A stretch of 64,000 bases of DNA from Emticicia sp. C21 (GCF_003418935.1 NZ_QVMT01000007.1:124001-188000); one strand, 5' to 3'. Counted from the first letter of the stretch, positions 19,361 to 28,249 are shown. Notes: generated by a model not told the origin, from the letters alone. Made by a program: numbers and translations.

Positions 19361-19659
19361 GGTGGACAAAACCAGCATTTACCTACTGCTCGTGAATCGA
19401 AAATTCTGATTTTAGACCATTGTCTTTCAGCGTTTGATACCAATACTGAAAATATCATTCTGAATAACCTGGAAAGAATTATGCAGAATCGTATTTCGGT
19501 TAGATCTCTCACCGGGTATCTTCAGCCAAACTTGCCGATAAAATCCTGATGCAGGATGAAGGGGGAGTGATTGAACAAGGTACCCATGAGGAATTTTTGA
19601 AGAAAGACGGTGCGTATAAAGAGCTGTATAAGAAGCAATTGCAGGGTGAGGAAGTGTAG
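19361..19659 (+). pseudogene. Remnant of the C-terminal part of an ABC transporter ATPase
   Basis: This segment aligns almost base by base with the last 310 bases of the ABC exporter gene (about 17579-17892). It runs from GGTGGACAAA of the signature motif, through the Walker B region, to the GAGGAAGT end and a TAG stop at 19657-19659. Compared with the intact gene it has many substitutions, a deletion of about 12 bases in the signature/Walker B spacer and a one-base deletion near 19503 that breaks the frame. It has no start and cannot make a working protein. Confidence 0.85.
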
Positions 19660-19908
19660 TAAAATCTAAATTATTTAATAAAGTATCATCTAAACAAAGA
19701 TAAACTACATTCTGAAAGTAATTATTTGGTTACAAACAAATTGTAGATTTATCTATATATAGTCATTTTTTGCTCTTTATTTTTATTTTAATCAGCTGAT
19801 AATAGATTAGTTTAACATAAAAACTGCCGAATAATAAATATTCTACTCATTACTATTGATTTATCCTCCTACTAGTTATATTTCCCCATTAAAAAAACTT
19901 AATAAAAA

Positions 19909-20919
19909 ATGGGTAGGGAAATATCACTTTTTACAGACTATCACCAAAAAGAAAACTCTTTAACAAACTATTGTGGGCTCTTAATGAAAATGCTTTATGA
20001 AGATAGTCCACGAAGATTTGAGGAACTTTTAGCTACACTTTTAAAAACAGATATAAATATAATAATAGGACCGACTTTTACTCAACAAACAAAAATTGAG
20101 AAAAGCATTCCTGATTTAGCCATAACTCAAAAGTCATTTTCTATATTTTTTGAAACAAAAACTACGGATTGGTTTTATGAAGATCAAATAGATAGGCATA
20201 TCTCTGGATTTAATCAAAGTGCCGATAATAAAATACTTTTTTTACTCTCCAATTTTGAAAATGATAATCTTGATGAACAGTTTAATAAGGAGATTAAAAA
20301 GGGTAAAGAAAACCATATTATCATTCAACCTTTGACTTTTGAAGACTTTGTTGGTTCATTAGAACAGGTTTGTAATACTGAATATTTAAAAAATCTTTTA
20401 GAAGAATTTAAAATTTATCTAGATAGAAACGGGCACCTTCCTAAATGGAAATATCTTCTTGATGTAGTCAGCTGTTCCGGTACACTTCAAGAAATAGAAC
20501 AGAACGTATATATGTGTCCTGACACAGGTGGAGCCTATAGTCATCGACGCGCAAAATATTTTGGTGCATATTCATCAAAAAAAGTAGCAACTATTTTTGA
20601 AATTAGTGCAATCGTAGTAATTGAAAAGAATTTGAGCGAGGCAAAAATAAAATGGAAAAATGTAAACGTAAAAAATGAAATTTTAATTGAACTTGCTAAA
20701 CAAAAATTACATACTTGGCAATGGCGTATTGAGGAAAATAAATCAATTTCACTGCAAGTATTTTTGCTAGATAACAGAGCTGAAACGAATTTTATTAAAG
20801 AAACAAGTGGTGGAATGTTGCAATCCAAAAAGTACTTCTGGGATATTGCCGCCGATTGCAAAAACTCTCAGGAATTAGCTGAGAAATTAAGAAATAAAAA
20901 TTGGGGGGATTTCGAATAA
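19909..20919 (+). CDS. PD-(D/E)XK nuclease-like protein of unknown function
   Basis: A 336-residue soluble protein that I do not recognise as a named family. Residues 65-95 carry the core of a PD-(D/E)XK nuclease fold: D69 after Pro68, then E82-T-K84 at the end of a beta-strand (FSIFFETKTTDWFYEDQIDR), with a following Gln. Residues 1-50 are helical. The C-terminal 150 residues hold no motif I can name. It lies alone in AT-rich DNA with its own terminator, next to a gene relic. A restriction or anti-phage role is plausible but is inference from fold and context. Confidence 0.6.
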   Translation: MGREISLFTDYHQKENSLTNYCGLLMKMLYEDSPRRFEELLATLLKTDINIIIGPTFTQQTKIEKSIPDLAITQKSFSIFFETKTTDWFYEDQIDRHISGFNQSADNKILFLLSNFENDNLDEQFNKEIKKGKENHIIIQPLTFEDFVGSLEQVCNTEYLKNLLEEFKIYLDRNGHLPKWKYLLDVVSCSGTLQEIEQNVYMCPDTGGAYSHRRAKYFGAYSSKKVATIFEISAIVVIEKNLSEAKIKWKNVNVKNEILIELAKQKLHTWQWRIEENKSISLQVFLLDNRAETNFIKETSGGMLQSKKYFWDIAADCKNSQELAEKLRNKNWGDFE

Positions 20920-20948
20920 AGCTGCTATTACAAAAGAGTCAGAATCAT

Positions 20949-20997
20949 AAAACTCAAGGTATAGAACTTTATTTAAGAATCATATCTTGAGTTTTAT
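20949..20997 (+). terminator. Terminator of the nuclease-like gene
   Basis: AAAACTCAAG at 20949-20958 pairs with CTTGAGTTTT at 20986-20995, which runs into ATTT. It stands 30 bases after the stop codon on the plus strand. Confidence 0.6.
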
Positions 20998-21101
20998 TTA
21001 ACTTCCTGATAAATACAGTCATAAAAAGATGTCTCAACTATAATTGAATTTTTAGCTGTCTTAAACTTTATATTTTCTGTTTTAATGAATCTTTCATATA
21101 C

Positions 21102-21803
21102 TCACCCTATATACTTCAAAAATTCCGCCTTAATAGCTTCCTGCTGGAATTTGCCACTGTAGAAACTGGTAATTGTTGTAGAAGTATCGTCCTGTACCCC
21201 ACGAGAGGCTACACATAAGTGTTTAGCATCCATTACTACAGCCACGTCTTCAATATCCAAAACCTTTTGTAATTCTTTGGCAATCTGCATCGTCAGGCGC
21301 TCTTGTACCTGTGGTCTTTTGGCAAAATATTGCACAATTCTATTCAACTTCGACAAGCCAATAACCTTACCATTAGCAATATAGGCCATATGGGCTTTGC
21401 CGAAAATCGGCACAAAGTGATGCTCACAATTAGAATAGAATGAAATGTCTTTTTCTACTAACATCTCATTGTACTGATACTTATTATCGAAAAGAGTTAC
21501 TTTCGGCTTATTCTCCGGATTAAGGCCACTGAATATCTCTTTCACATACATTTTGGCTACACGCTTAGGCGTGCCTTTCAGCGAATCGTCGGTTAAATCT
21601 AATCCCAAAGTATCCATTATCTGACGGAAATAGTATTCAATCTGAGCTATTTTCTCATCGTCGTTCATCTCAAAAGCATCGGCACGCATAGGGGTGTCTA
21701 CAGAAGTATTCACATGGTCTTCGCCTATCTCCTCGTCTGTAAGGGTAATTTTAGTATCGTCTTCAAATAACAGGGTATTCAACAAAGTTTCGTTCGGTTT
21801 CAT
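21102..21803 (-). CDS. folE: GTP cyclohydrolase I
   Basis: A 233-residue type I GTP cyclohydrolase converting GTP to 7,8-dihydroneopterin triphosphate, the entry point for folate and for queuosine. Zinc ligands are C126 and H129 in YSNCEHHFVP and C197 in HLCVASRG, with the same spacing as Cys110/His113/Cys181 of the E. coli enzyme. The segment QVQERLT is present. Its start overlaps the end of the queD frame by 41 bases, so the two genes form one unit and translation is probably coupled. An N-terminal extension of about 40 residues is usual in this phylum. Confidence 0.93.
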   Translation of the reverse strand: MKPNETLLNTLLFEDDTKITLTDEEIGEDHVNTSVDTPMRADAFEMNDDEKIAQIEYYFRQIMDTLGLDLTDDSLKGTPKRVAKMYVKEIFSGLNPENKPKVTLFDNKYQYNEMLVEKDISFYSNCEHHFVPIFGKAHMAYIANGKVIGLSKLNRIVQYFAKRPQVQERLTMQIAKELQKVLDIEDVAVVMDAKHLCVASRGVQDDTSTTITSFYSGKFQQEAIKAEFLKYIG

Positions 21804-22182
21804 ATAATCTGATTCTAAGGTCTAAATGGTTCGGCAGCTTTGCCCTCAATTGATCATAAATTACAACTGCGATATTCTCAGCCGATGGATTAATATCTTT
21901 GAATTCTTCGGTATCAAGGTTTAGGTTTTTATGGTCAAACTTGTCCAGAATTTCTACTTTTATTAAATCACTTAACAGCTTCATATCCATAACATAGCCG
22001 GACTCCGGGTCGATTTCACCAATGACCTGAACTACAAGCTCATAGTTATGCCCATGGAAATTGTAATTGTTACATTTCCCATACACGCGTTCATTTTTCT
22101 CTTCCTACCAGTTCGGATTATTGAGACGATGAGCAGCATTGAAATGTTCTTTTCTGAACACCGCAACTCGTTTAGAACTCAT
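21763..22182 (-). pseudogene. queD: 6-carboxytetrahydropterin synthase (QueD/PTPS) interrupted by an in-frame amber codon
   Basis: From ATG at 22182 the minus strand reads MSSKRVAVFRKEHFNAAHRL and continues to W25, then TAG at 22105-22107. It resumes in the same frame as EEKNERVYGKCNNYNFHGHN to the normal end. All family residues are present across the break: zinc ligands H18, H43 and H45 and catalytic C37. Without the stop it would be a typical 139-residue QueD that turns dihydroneopterin triphosphate into carboxytetrahydropterin for queuosine. A restart at GTG 22086 would lose H18 and should be inactive. It may be a recent nonsense mutation, a sequencing error or readthrough. Confidence 0.8.
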
Positions 22183-22476
22183 TATTTTTTCTTGATTTAA
22201 ACGCTTTGAGTACTTATTACAAATACCAAAATCTGAGAAATTTCAGAGATTTAGTCTCAAAGTTTAAAAGTCGTCTGAAAGGTTGTCAGCAACACTTTTA
22301 AACTAAATCAGCGAGATTTTTCTTTTAAATAAAATGCTTTTCTGTTTAATACTAACATAACAAAATTGAACAAAAAAAGTTGCAAATTGATTTTAGCAAA
22401 TAACTAACTCTTTGATAACCAATATCTTAATCCATATTAAAATTACGTATATGATAGTAAATGAATTTATTAGGTA
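22183..22476. other. Intergenic region upstream of queD with an inverted repeat
   Basis: No gene is visible. AGTTTAAAAG at 22261-22270 and CTTTTAAACT at 22295-22304 form a 10-bp stem around 24 bases, in the leader of the queD-folE unit. It may regulate that unit. It does not match the preQ1 riboswitch classes I know. Confidence 0.4.
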
Positions 22477-22514
22477 TAAAAAAACTCACTCCCCTGAATA
22501 ATCAAGAAAGTGAG
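22477..22514 (-). terminator. Intrinsic terminator of the haloperoxidase-like lipoprotein gene
   Basis: On the minus strand CTCACT (complement of 22509-22514) pairs with AGTGAG (complement of 22485-22490). The stem ends in seven T residues and TAT. It lies about 60 bases after the stop at 22572. Confidence 0.7.
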
Positions 22515-22571
22515 CCTGGTTTTAAACAAAGGGATTCTATCGTGTACTAAAAATCTTTTTTACTCCTTGGG

Positions 22572-23933
22572 TCATTTTTTAAAATTAAGCTTTAATATAT
22601 TCTTTGCTACTTCTTTGCCATTCTTTTGTCCGTTCTCATTCGCCATCCGGTATTGAACACCTGCAAACAACTGTGCAACAGTGGCTTCATTGGTATACTC
22701 TTCGAACGATTTGAATGTACGGTTGGGTAGTTTCCCTGTATAAGTATTGTCAGTAAAAGTGTAATTATCTCCGAAAATAGAGGTTAGTATCTCAGCACTC
22801 GCCCCGGAAACCGTGGCATTATCAGAGGTGTAAGCCGGAACGGGCTGTGTGGTTATAAATGGCGACCAGCCTGGCGCAATAGCTTGTCTGATATACGTAA
22901 CAGGTGCCATCAGATTATAGTTATATTTCGATTTCCAGCAAGCTACATAGGCATCATTTATGGCTAACCCTAATTTGATATAGACCTCGGCAGCTTTATC
23001 GAGTTTAACTTTTTCTTTTTTCAAAACAATATTAGCAATGCTGAAACTATGTCCGGCTGGTGTAATGGTGGCATCAGACCAGAATCCGGCTAATACTTTT
23101 TGGTCGGCTGTTAGTGCTTTACCTATAGTATATACCTCTTTAGCTGCATTATACATTGTAGAGTTTTCTTTGAACGAAAATGCTATTGGTGCTTCAGGTG
23201 CTACATTATTATTGAGCGACGAAAAATTACGGTTCTTGCCCCAGAAAGGCAGTAATGGTATCTTCTGATTACTTACAGGTTCCCACGAGCCAATAGCTAC
23301 AGGCACTTTATAAGTAGTCGGGAAGTTGTTATTCCAACTCTCATTTCCTCCATCGGTTTTTGAATAATCCCAGATAGCTTTGGCAATATCCGCACCGAAA
23401 TTAATCGAGCGTTCTATTAATTGCTGATTGGTGATACCCGTTTTTAATGCCGCTTCCGTAACCCGACGTAAGGAGTCTATCGAAGCTTTATTATCGTCGT
23501 TAGTTGTGGCATATAATTCCTTTATCAAAGTTGAGATGGCAGCATTAGCCGCTATGCCCCAGTTATATTCTTTGGTTGAATCCGGTACAGGTAAATTTTT
23601 TAATCCTGTGATTTTTCCCGATAACGATTGATAACCTGTTAAACCATATACAACACTTTCGTAAAAGGCAAGGCTGGTATATGCCAGACTACGTGCCGCT
23701 ACAGGTGAAGCATATCCTGGAGTGGATTTTATCAGGCGCAATTGAAGGGTTGACCAGTTAATGGCAAGGCTTGCATCATATTGGTTTGTTTTCTTTGATT
23801 CAACAGCAGGAGCAATTACTTCTTTGCCAGGTTTATCTTTGCAAGAAGTGAGGTATATAGAAAGTATGCATGTAATGGCGTATAAAGTTACCTTTACGCG
23901 TTTTAATGAGAACGTTGCGTACAGATTCCTCAT
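22572..23933 (-). CDS. Degenerate vanadium haloperoxidase/PAP2-like lipoprotein
   Basis: A 453-residue lipoprotein (lipobox ending LTSC) with the helical fold of vanadium-dependent haloperoxidases. Five of the seven vanadate-site residues are replaced. K336 is kept, the Arg seven residues later is A343, the SGH triad reads S370-D371-N372, and the Arg and His of the R-x5-H motif are Q421 and Q427. The frame is intact and the fold motifs (CWKSKYNYN, SGASAEILTSIFG) remain, so it is probably a folded non-enzymatic homolog rather than a pseudogene. An intact relative is at 39958-41496. Confidence 0.82.
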   Translation of the reverse strand: MRNLYATFSLKRVKVTLYAITCILSIYLTSCKDKPGKEVIAPAVESKKTNQYDASLAINWSTLQLRLIKSTPGYASPVAARSLAYTSLAFYESVVYGLTGYQSLSGKITGLKNLPVPDSTKEYNWGIAANAAISTLIKELYATTNDDNKASIDSLRRVTEAALKTGITNQQLIERSINFGADIAKAIWDYSKTDGGNESWNNNFPTTYKVPVAIGSWEPVSNQKIPLLPFWGKNRNFSSLNNNVAPEAPIAFSFKENSTMYNAAKEVYTIGKALTADQKVLAGFWSDATITPAGHSFSIANIVLKKEKVKLDKAAEVYIKLGLAINDAYVACWKSKYNYNLMAPVTYIRQAIAPGWSPFITTQPVPAYTSDNATVSGASAEILTSIFGDNYTFTDNTYTGKLPNRTFKSFEEYTNEATVAQLFAGVQYRMANENGQKNGKEVAKNILKLNFKK

Positions 23934-23966
23934 AAAGTTTTCTTTTTTTCCTGACCTAAATCTATT

Positions 23967-24010
23967 CAGAATAAAATCAAAAACCTTGCCAAAAGACTGG
24001 ACAAGGTTTT
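23967..24010 (-). terminator. Terminator of the gamma-carbonic anhydrase gene
   Basis: AAAACCTTG at 23980-23988 pairs with CAAGGTTTT at 24002-24010. On the minus strand the stem is followed by T-rich sequence (TTTTTGATTTTAT). It lies directly behind the gene ending at 24060. Confidence 0.7.
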
Positions 24011-24059
24011 TGTATTCAAATTTATTAAAAGAAAATTTTAGAATTTCTTAAAAGAACAT

Positions 24060-24551
24060 TTACCTATCGGTCTTTAATGGGAACTTTCCTGTTTTATGTT
24101 CATGTGCCATTTCTACATAATGCTCTGCACTCATAGCCAGTTTTTCAGCTATTTCCGGTGACAAGGTTTTTATCACTTTAGCGGGTGTACCTACAGCCAT
24201 CGAATAATCAGGAATTTCCATACCCTCGGTTACCAGGGCATTTGCCCCTATGATACAGTACTTTCCAATTCTGGCCCTATTCAATATGGTGGCACGCATA
24301 CCTATCAATGAGAAATCTCCAACGGTAGCACCGTGCACAATAGCACCGTGCCCTACGGTTACATTTTCACCGATAATGGTAGGTTCGCCAAAGTCTGCAT
24401 GCAGAATGGCACCATCCTGAATATTGGTACGGTTGCCTATCACAATTTTTTCTACATCAGCCCGAATGACGGCCGAGTACCATACTGAAACATCTTCGCC
24501 AAGTGTTACCTCACCCATCACACTTGCATTTGGTGCAATAAAATATCCCAT
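24060..24551 (-). CDS. Gamma-carbonic anhydrase family protein (left-handed beta-helix)
   Basis: A 163-residue hexapeptide-repeat protein of the YrdA/CaiE/PaaY branch. The repeats (IGENVTVGHGAIVHGATVGD and similar) build a trimeric left-handed beta-helix. The metal-binding histidines are H51, H68 and H73, spaced as in that branch. Members bind zinc or iron at subunit interfaces; some have carbonic anhydrase or thioesterase activity. Genomic neighbours do not reveal its role. It has its own terminator downstream and is monocistronic. Confidence 0.88.
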   Translation of the reverse strand: MGYFIAPNASVMGEVTLGEDVSVWYSAVIRADVEKIVIGNRTNIQDGAILHADFGEPTIIGENVTVGHGAIVHGATVGDFSLIGMRATILNRARIGKYCIIGANALVTEGMEIPDYSMAVGTPAKVIKTLSPEIAEKLAMSAEHYVEMAHEHKTGKFPLKTDR

Positions 24552-24582
24552 CCTTTATTTTTTGAATATGCTACGAATAAAC

Positions 24583-24799
24583 ACAAATGCTATGAATTTT
24601 CATGAATCAATCTTTAAGAAATTGTTTGAATTAATCTTATTTTGTTCAAAATGATTCTTTTTCACAAATACTGCGTTGCTAAAATCCTCATTTAGATGTG
24701 CTAAACTGCGGTTTTAGCGCCTTGCCTTTGTAAAAAATAATGCATTTTGATTCTAAAAATTTAATTCAAACAGTTTCTAAAAAAATTCATAGCATTTGT
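24583..24799. mobile_element. MITE-like 217-bp palindromic element
   Basis: The ends are an 18-base perfect inverted repeat (24583-24600 and 24782-24799, ACAAATGCTATGAATTTT). Inward pairing continues imperfectly: AGAAATTGTTTGAATTAA against TTAATTCAAACAGTTTCT, then a CAAAATG..ATT segment, then GCTAAAATCC against GGTTTTAGC near the centre. The whole element could fold into one long hairpin. It contains no ORF and sits between two genes, as miniature inverted-repeat elements do. No target-site duplication was established. Confidence 0.6.
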
Positions 24800-24824
24800 A
24801 AATCATCCTGATTTCTAATATACC

Positions 24825-26015
24825 TTATGGCCAGATTTCAGTTGGCGAATGGAATTGCTTCCATGCGCGCAGGTATTCCTGATAGGATTGTATTTTAGGT
24901 AGAGCTTTCCCTTTCAGTTCACCATCTACACATTCGCCTTGCCAGTTCCATAAGCTATTGGTTTCTCTGTCTCTGAAACCAGCAGGGTCTTGCACAAAAT
25001 TTAATATTTTGCCATCTACAGTTCTGGCAAAAACATGATAAGAGTGACCATCTGGCTCCACTACAATCGCAATTGGTGTATTCCCTACTTTATCATTAAG
25101 CGTAGTTAATTTTACTACGTTAGGCCATACATAGGCTTTATTCTTATTATCAATACTTACCCCGACTACCCAACTTTTATCCCATACTTTACCAGGATTT
25201 GCCAGAGAATCTTCATCTTTACGCTGACGACGGTCATAAGTTTTCAATTCATCATATTCTTTAGCAAAGGTATTATCTGCCTGAAATACCAGACCCTCAG
25301 GATATTTTGCGAAGAACGATTGTAAGGTCATTTGTTCTGAAGGTATGATATCTAATTTTTTCCCTGCCTGCTCTCCTACTGCAGCATCCCCTGTAGCCTG
25401 ATACCACCAGGTTTTAGTATCTGAGTCTTCTATTACGGCATTATAATGTCTTGCACCAACCAAACGGAAGATTTGCTTTTTACCATCTACTATCGGGCTA
25501 AATACCAAACCGGTGCGACACATGGTACAGTAAGTAACCAAAACTGGTTTATCCCCTACATTATCCTGTATTTTATGATGGTACCCAACAAATTTTATCG
25601 GATACGCTTTAGCTACTCCCCCATTTACAACGGTCATTACTACCAGACTATCAGGCACTTTATTATCCTTCCGGGTAGCAAACTGAATCTTTCCTGGCTC
25701 TTTAAACATTACCTCTGCTCTGTATGAAACATCGGTAAAATAATAAAGCCCTCCGGCTACTAATACAATGACTCCTACTAAAACCTTCTGTTTAATACTG
25801 CCCTGGGTGATATACGACCATGCCGGATAAGCCAATAGCAATAAGCCTATAATTCTTGAAGCCAGAATTATTTTCTCAAGGTAATAGGTTAGCTTGATGG
25901 CTTCTAAATCCTGACTTCCCGGAAAGGGCATCAATAAATAAGCTTGTAAGAAGGCAGGTACGATAAGGCATATGGCACCTATCCAGAACAAACGTTTTTT
26001 TAGTGTAGGGGTCAT
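24825..26015 (-). CDS. DUF3179 domain membrane-anchored protein
   Basis: A 396-residue protein with three or four hydrophobic segments in the first 110 residues, followed by a soluble DUF3179 domain. That domain's hallmark is a CxxC segment followed by GLVF; here it reads VTYCTMCRTGLVFSPIVDG. Later family segments are VVGVSIDNKNKAYVWP and the DRETNSLWNWQGECVDG stretch. The function of DUF3179 is unknown; the cysteine pair suggests metal or redox chemistry. It is the last gene of a unit that starts with the HSPPP protein at 28933, and follows the TonB receptor by 56 bases. Confidence 0.82.
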   Translation of the reverse strand: MTPTLKKRLFWIGAICLIVPAFLQAYLLMPFPGSQDLEAIKLTYYLEKIILASRIIGLLLLAYPAWSYITQGSIKQKVLVGVIVLVAGGLYYFTDVSYRAEVMFKEPGKIQFATRKDNKVPDSLVVMTVVNGGVAKAYPIKFVGYHHKIQDNVGDKPVLVTYCTMCRTGLVFSPIVDGKKQIFRLVGARHYNAVIEDSDTKTWWYQATGDAAVGEQAGKKLDIIPSEQMTLQSFFAKYPEGLVFQADNTFAKEYDELKTYDRRQRKDEDSLANPGKVWDKSWVVGVSIDNKNKAYVWPNVVKLTTLNDKVGNTPIAIVVEPDGHSYHVFARTVDGKILNFVQDPAGFRDRETNSLWNWQGECVDGELKGKALPKIQSYQEYLRAWKQFHSPTEIWP

Positions 26016-26071
26016 TGTAATTAGGTTGTTTTAGGTAAAAGCCGCCTCTGCAGGACGACCAAATAGTTTAC

Positions 26072-28249
26072 TTATATTTTTAACCCAAGCGTCAGATTTA
26101 CACTTCTGCCATCCGACGACCATATACCCGGACCAGGGTAAAAAGTAGGTCTTTTAGTAAAGTATTGTTCATCTGTCAGGTTGTTGATATTCAGTTTTAA
26201 CATCATGCTTCTTGTTACACGATACGTAGCATTAATATCCAGCAAACCATATGATGGTACTAGTCCCACTGTTCCGGTAGCATTTGGTTTAACTGTATTC
26301 AAGGCATCAGCATAGCTTTTAGCTGTGTAGCTGTAAAGCGCTGTCACGCTAAGTTTCGTATAACGGAATGTGAGTCCGTTGCGGCTTATCCACTCAGGCA
26401 CACTTTCTACTTTGTTGCCTTTTACACTTATATTCTTGTCTCCTACCCTTACGGCTGCCTCCTGATAACGAGCATCCATATAAGCCGTAGAAGTAAAAAC
26501 AGATAGCGTTGATTTTTGTGACAATCTGGTATCGTACTCAATATATGTCTCTAAACCATTCGTCTGCGAATCGCCTATATTAGTCCGCAGGTAATAGAAA
26601 TCGCCATTTGTCTCAGTACCATAAGTAATACCCATACGGTTATTATACTGCAACTGAAAAGCACTGATATCCCACTTCCAATGTTCGGCATTGCCTCTGT
26701 ACCCAATTTCAGCATTATAACCATAACCATCTTTCAGGTTTTTATCTATCTTCTCATAAGAAGCCGCCGGAACAATATCCTTTAACACCACCGGACGGTA
26801 AGCCTGTGCAAATCCAGCATACAAACTCTGAGATTGATTAACCTGATAATTGGCATTCAGACCCAACAATGGAAAATGATGCGAAATTTTGGTTGGCAAT
26901 TGACCTGCATCATAATAAGCAATCTTTCCACTCAGATTCGATTCGCCCACTTCTACCCTGATACCCGGTGTAACGGAAAATTTAGAGGTAATCGCAAAAC
27001 GGTTTTCCGCGAAGAAGGCAACATTCTGTGTTTTCAGATGCATATCTCTCATCCAATCACCTGTCTTCGTTAAATCATAATCAGAACCAGTTGTGCCTTT
27101 ACCTAATTGTTGACGATTCAGATCATTATTAATCAACTGTACGCCTGTTACTAAAATAGACGATATTTTTCCCAGGTTATAACCGTGCAATAAGCGGGCT
27201 TCTACTGAATAACTATGAAAATGATCCATATCCACCTGACGATTCACATATTGTAAAGTCTTCGGATCAATGGCATCTACAACATTAGCCGTTTTATCCA
27301 GCATCACACTATTTCTATCTCCCAACACCGCTGATGCTACAACAGAAACACGGGTACGCGGGTTAAACTGAAAATCTGCCGAAATAGATGGCACATATAT
27401 AGTCGGGTTAAAATAGTTGCGTGAACGGGTTGACATTCGGGGATTCGCGTAAAACATACTATCTGTCAATGGTCCCGGAATATGATAGACATATTTTGAA
27501 TGTTTCAAATCGGCCTTCAAAGTAACTTTTGAAGAGGCCTGATAAGTAATACCAAAGGCTTCTCCACTATAATCACTTTGTGAATTATCACGGTATCCAT
27601 CAGAATGCCGTCTTGAATAATACCCGTAGTATTGCAATTTACCTATTTTTCCACTGATACCATTATAAGTACTAACCAGACCAAAAGAGCCTAAAGAGTT
27701 AATCGTTTCAAAATTAAAAACCCTTGTCGTATCCGGACGTTTAGCAATATAGTTCAGCATACCTCCAAACTGCGCGCCATATTGTAATGAACCCGTACCA
27801 CGAACCAATTGAATCGTCTCAATGGCTTCCATGGGTAAACTGAAATGGCTTGCCGGATAAGCATATATATCTGAATTAGTCATGATACCATCGGCACGGA
27901 TATTATATTCCCAGCCACGATGCGGGTCAAGTCCACGGGTGGATATATTGGTCTGGTTTCCTGTTCCATCCATATCATATACAAATACCCCCGGAATTTT
28001 AGCAAAAATCTGGCGTGGGGTTTTCTCGGCAATATTGGCATCCGCCCCCAAAACATTAATCACTTCACTTTTCTTGCCACCAAACAGATAAGTACCCTGT
28101 GTCAATGGCAAACGCTCAATCGTATTTTTATAGCGCTGTTCTAAAATGTTTACTTCTTCTAATTCTTTAACTTTTACCGAATCTGTTTGCTGTGCATATA
28201 TATTTGTAAAGCATACCATAAGTATGCATAATAATCGAATTGATTTCAT
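26072..28249 (-). CDS. TonB-dependent receptor, FecA-like
   Basis: A 725-residue outer-membrane receptor. The signal peptide MKSIRLLCILMVCFTNIYAQ begins at 28249; the in-frame start seven codons upstream would place charged residues before it and is less likely. A plug domain (IFAKIPGVFVYDMDGTGNQT, ISTRGLDPHRGWEYNIRADG, LVRGTGSLQYGAQFGG) precedes a 22-strand barrel ending LTLGLKI. No carboxypeptidase-like N-terminal domain is present. The plug resembles Fe(III)-dicitrate-type receptors, so an iron-chelate or other organic ligand is possible. It is encoded between an HSPPP small protein and DUF3179. Confidence 0.9.
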   Translation of the reverse strand: MKSIRLLCILMVCFTNIYAQQTDSVKVKELEEVNILEQRYKNTIERLPLTQGTYLFGGKKSEVINVLGADANIAEKTPRQIFAKIPGVFVYDMDGTGNQTNISTRGLDPHRGWEYNIRADGIMTNSDIYAYPASHFSLPMEAIETIQLVRGTGSLQYGAQFGGMLNYIAKRPDTTRVFNFETINSLGSFGLVSTYNGISGKIGKLQYYGYYSRRHSDGYRDNSQSDYSGEAFGITYQASSKVTLKADLKHSKYVYHIPGPLTDSMFYANPRMSTRSRNYFNPTIYVPSISADFQFNPRTRVSVVASAVLGDRNSVMLDKTANVVDAIDPKTLQYVNRQVDMDHFHSYSVEARLLHGYNLGKISSILVTGVQLINNDLNRQQLGKGTTGSDYDLTKTGDWMRDMHLKTQNVAFFAENRFAITSKFSVTPGIRVEVGESNLSGKIAYYDAGQLPTKISHHFPLLGLNANYQVNQSQSLYAGFAQAYRPVVLKDIVPAASYEKIDKNLKDGYGYNAEIGYRGNAEHWKWDISAFQLQYNNRMGITYGTETNGDFYYLRTNIGDSQTNGLETYIEYDTRLSQKSTLSVFTSTAYMDARYQEAAVRVGDKNISVKGNKVESVPEWISRNGLTFRYTKLSVTALYSYTAKSYADALNTVKPNATGTVGLVPSYGLLDINATYRVTRSMMLKLNINNLTDEQYFTKRPTFYPGPGIWSSDGRSVNLTLGLKI

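Noticed and set aside
19289-19549. ORF of 86 residues as a gene
   Set aside because: It runs in and out of the frameshifted ABC remnant; its coding look comes from the old ATPase sequence.
22183-22476. preQ1 riboswitch upstream of queD
   Set aside because: The queD function made it worth a look, but neither the short C-rich pseudoknot of class I nor the conserved parts of other classes is visible.
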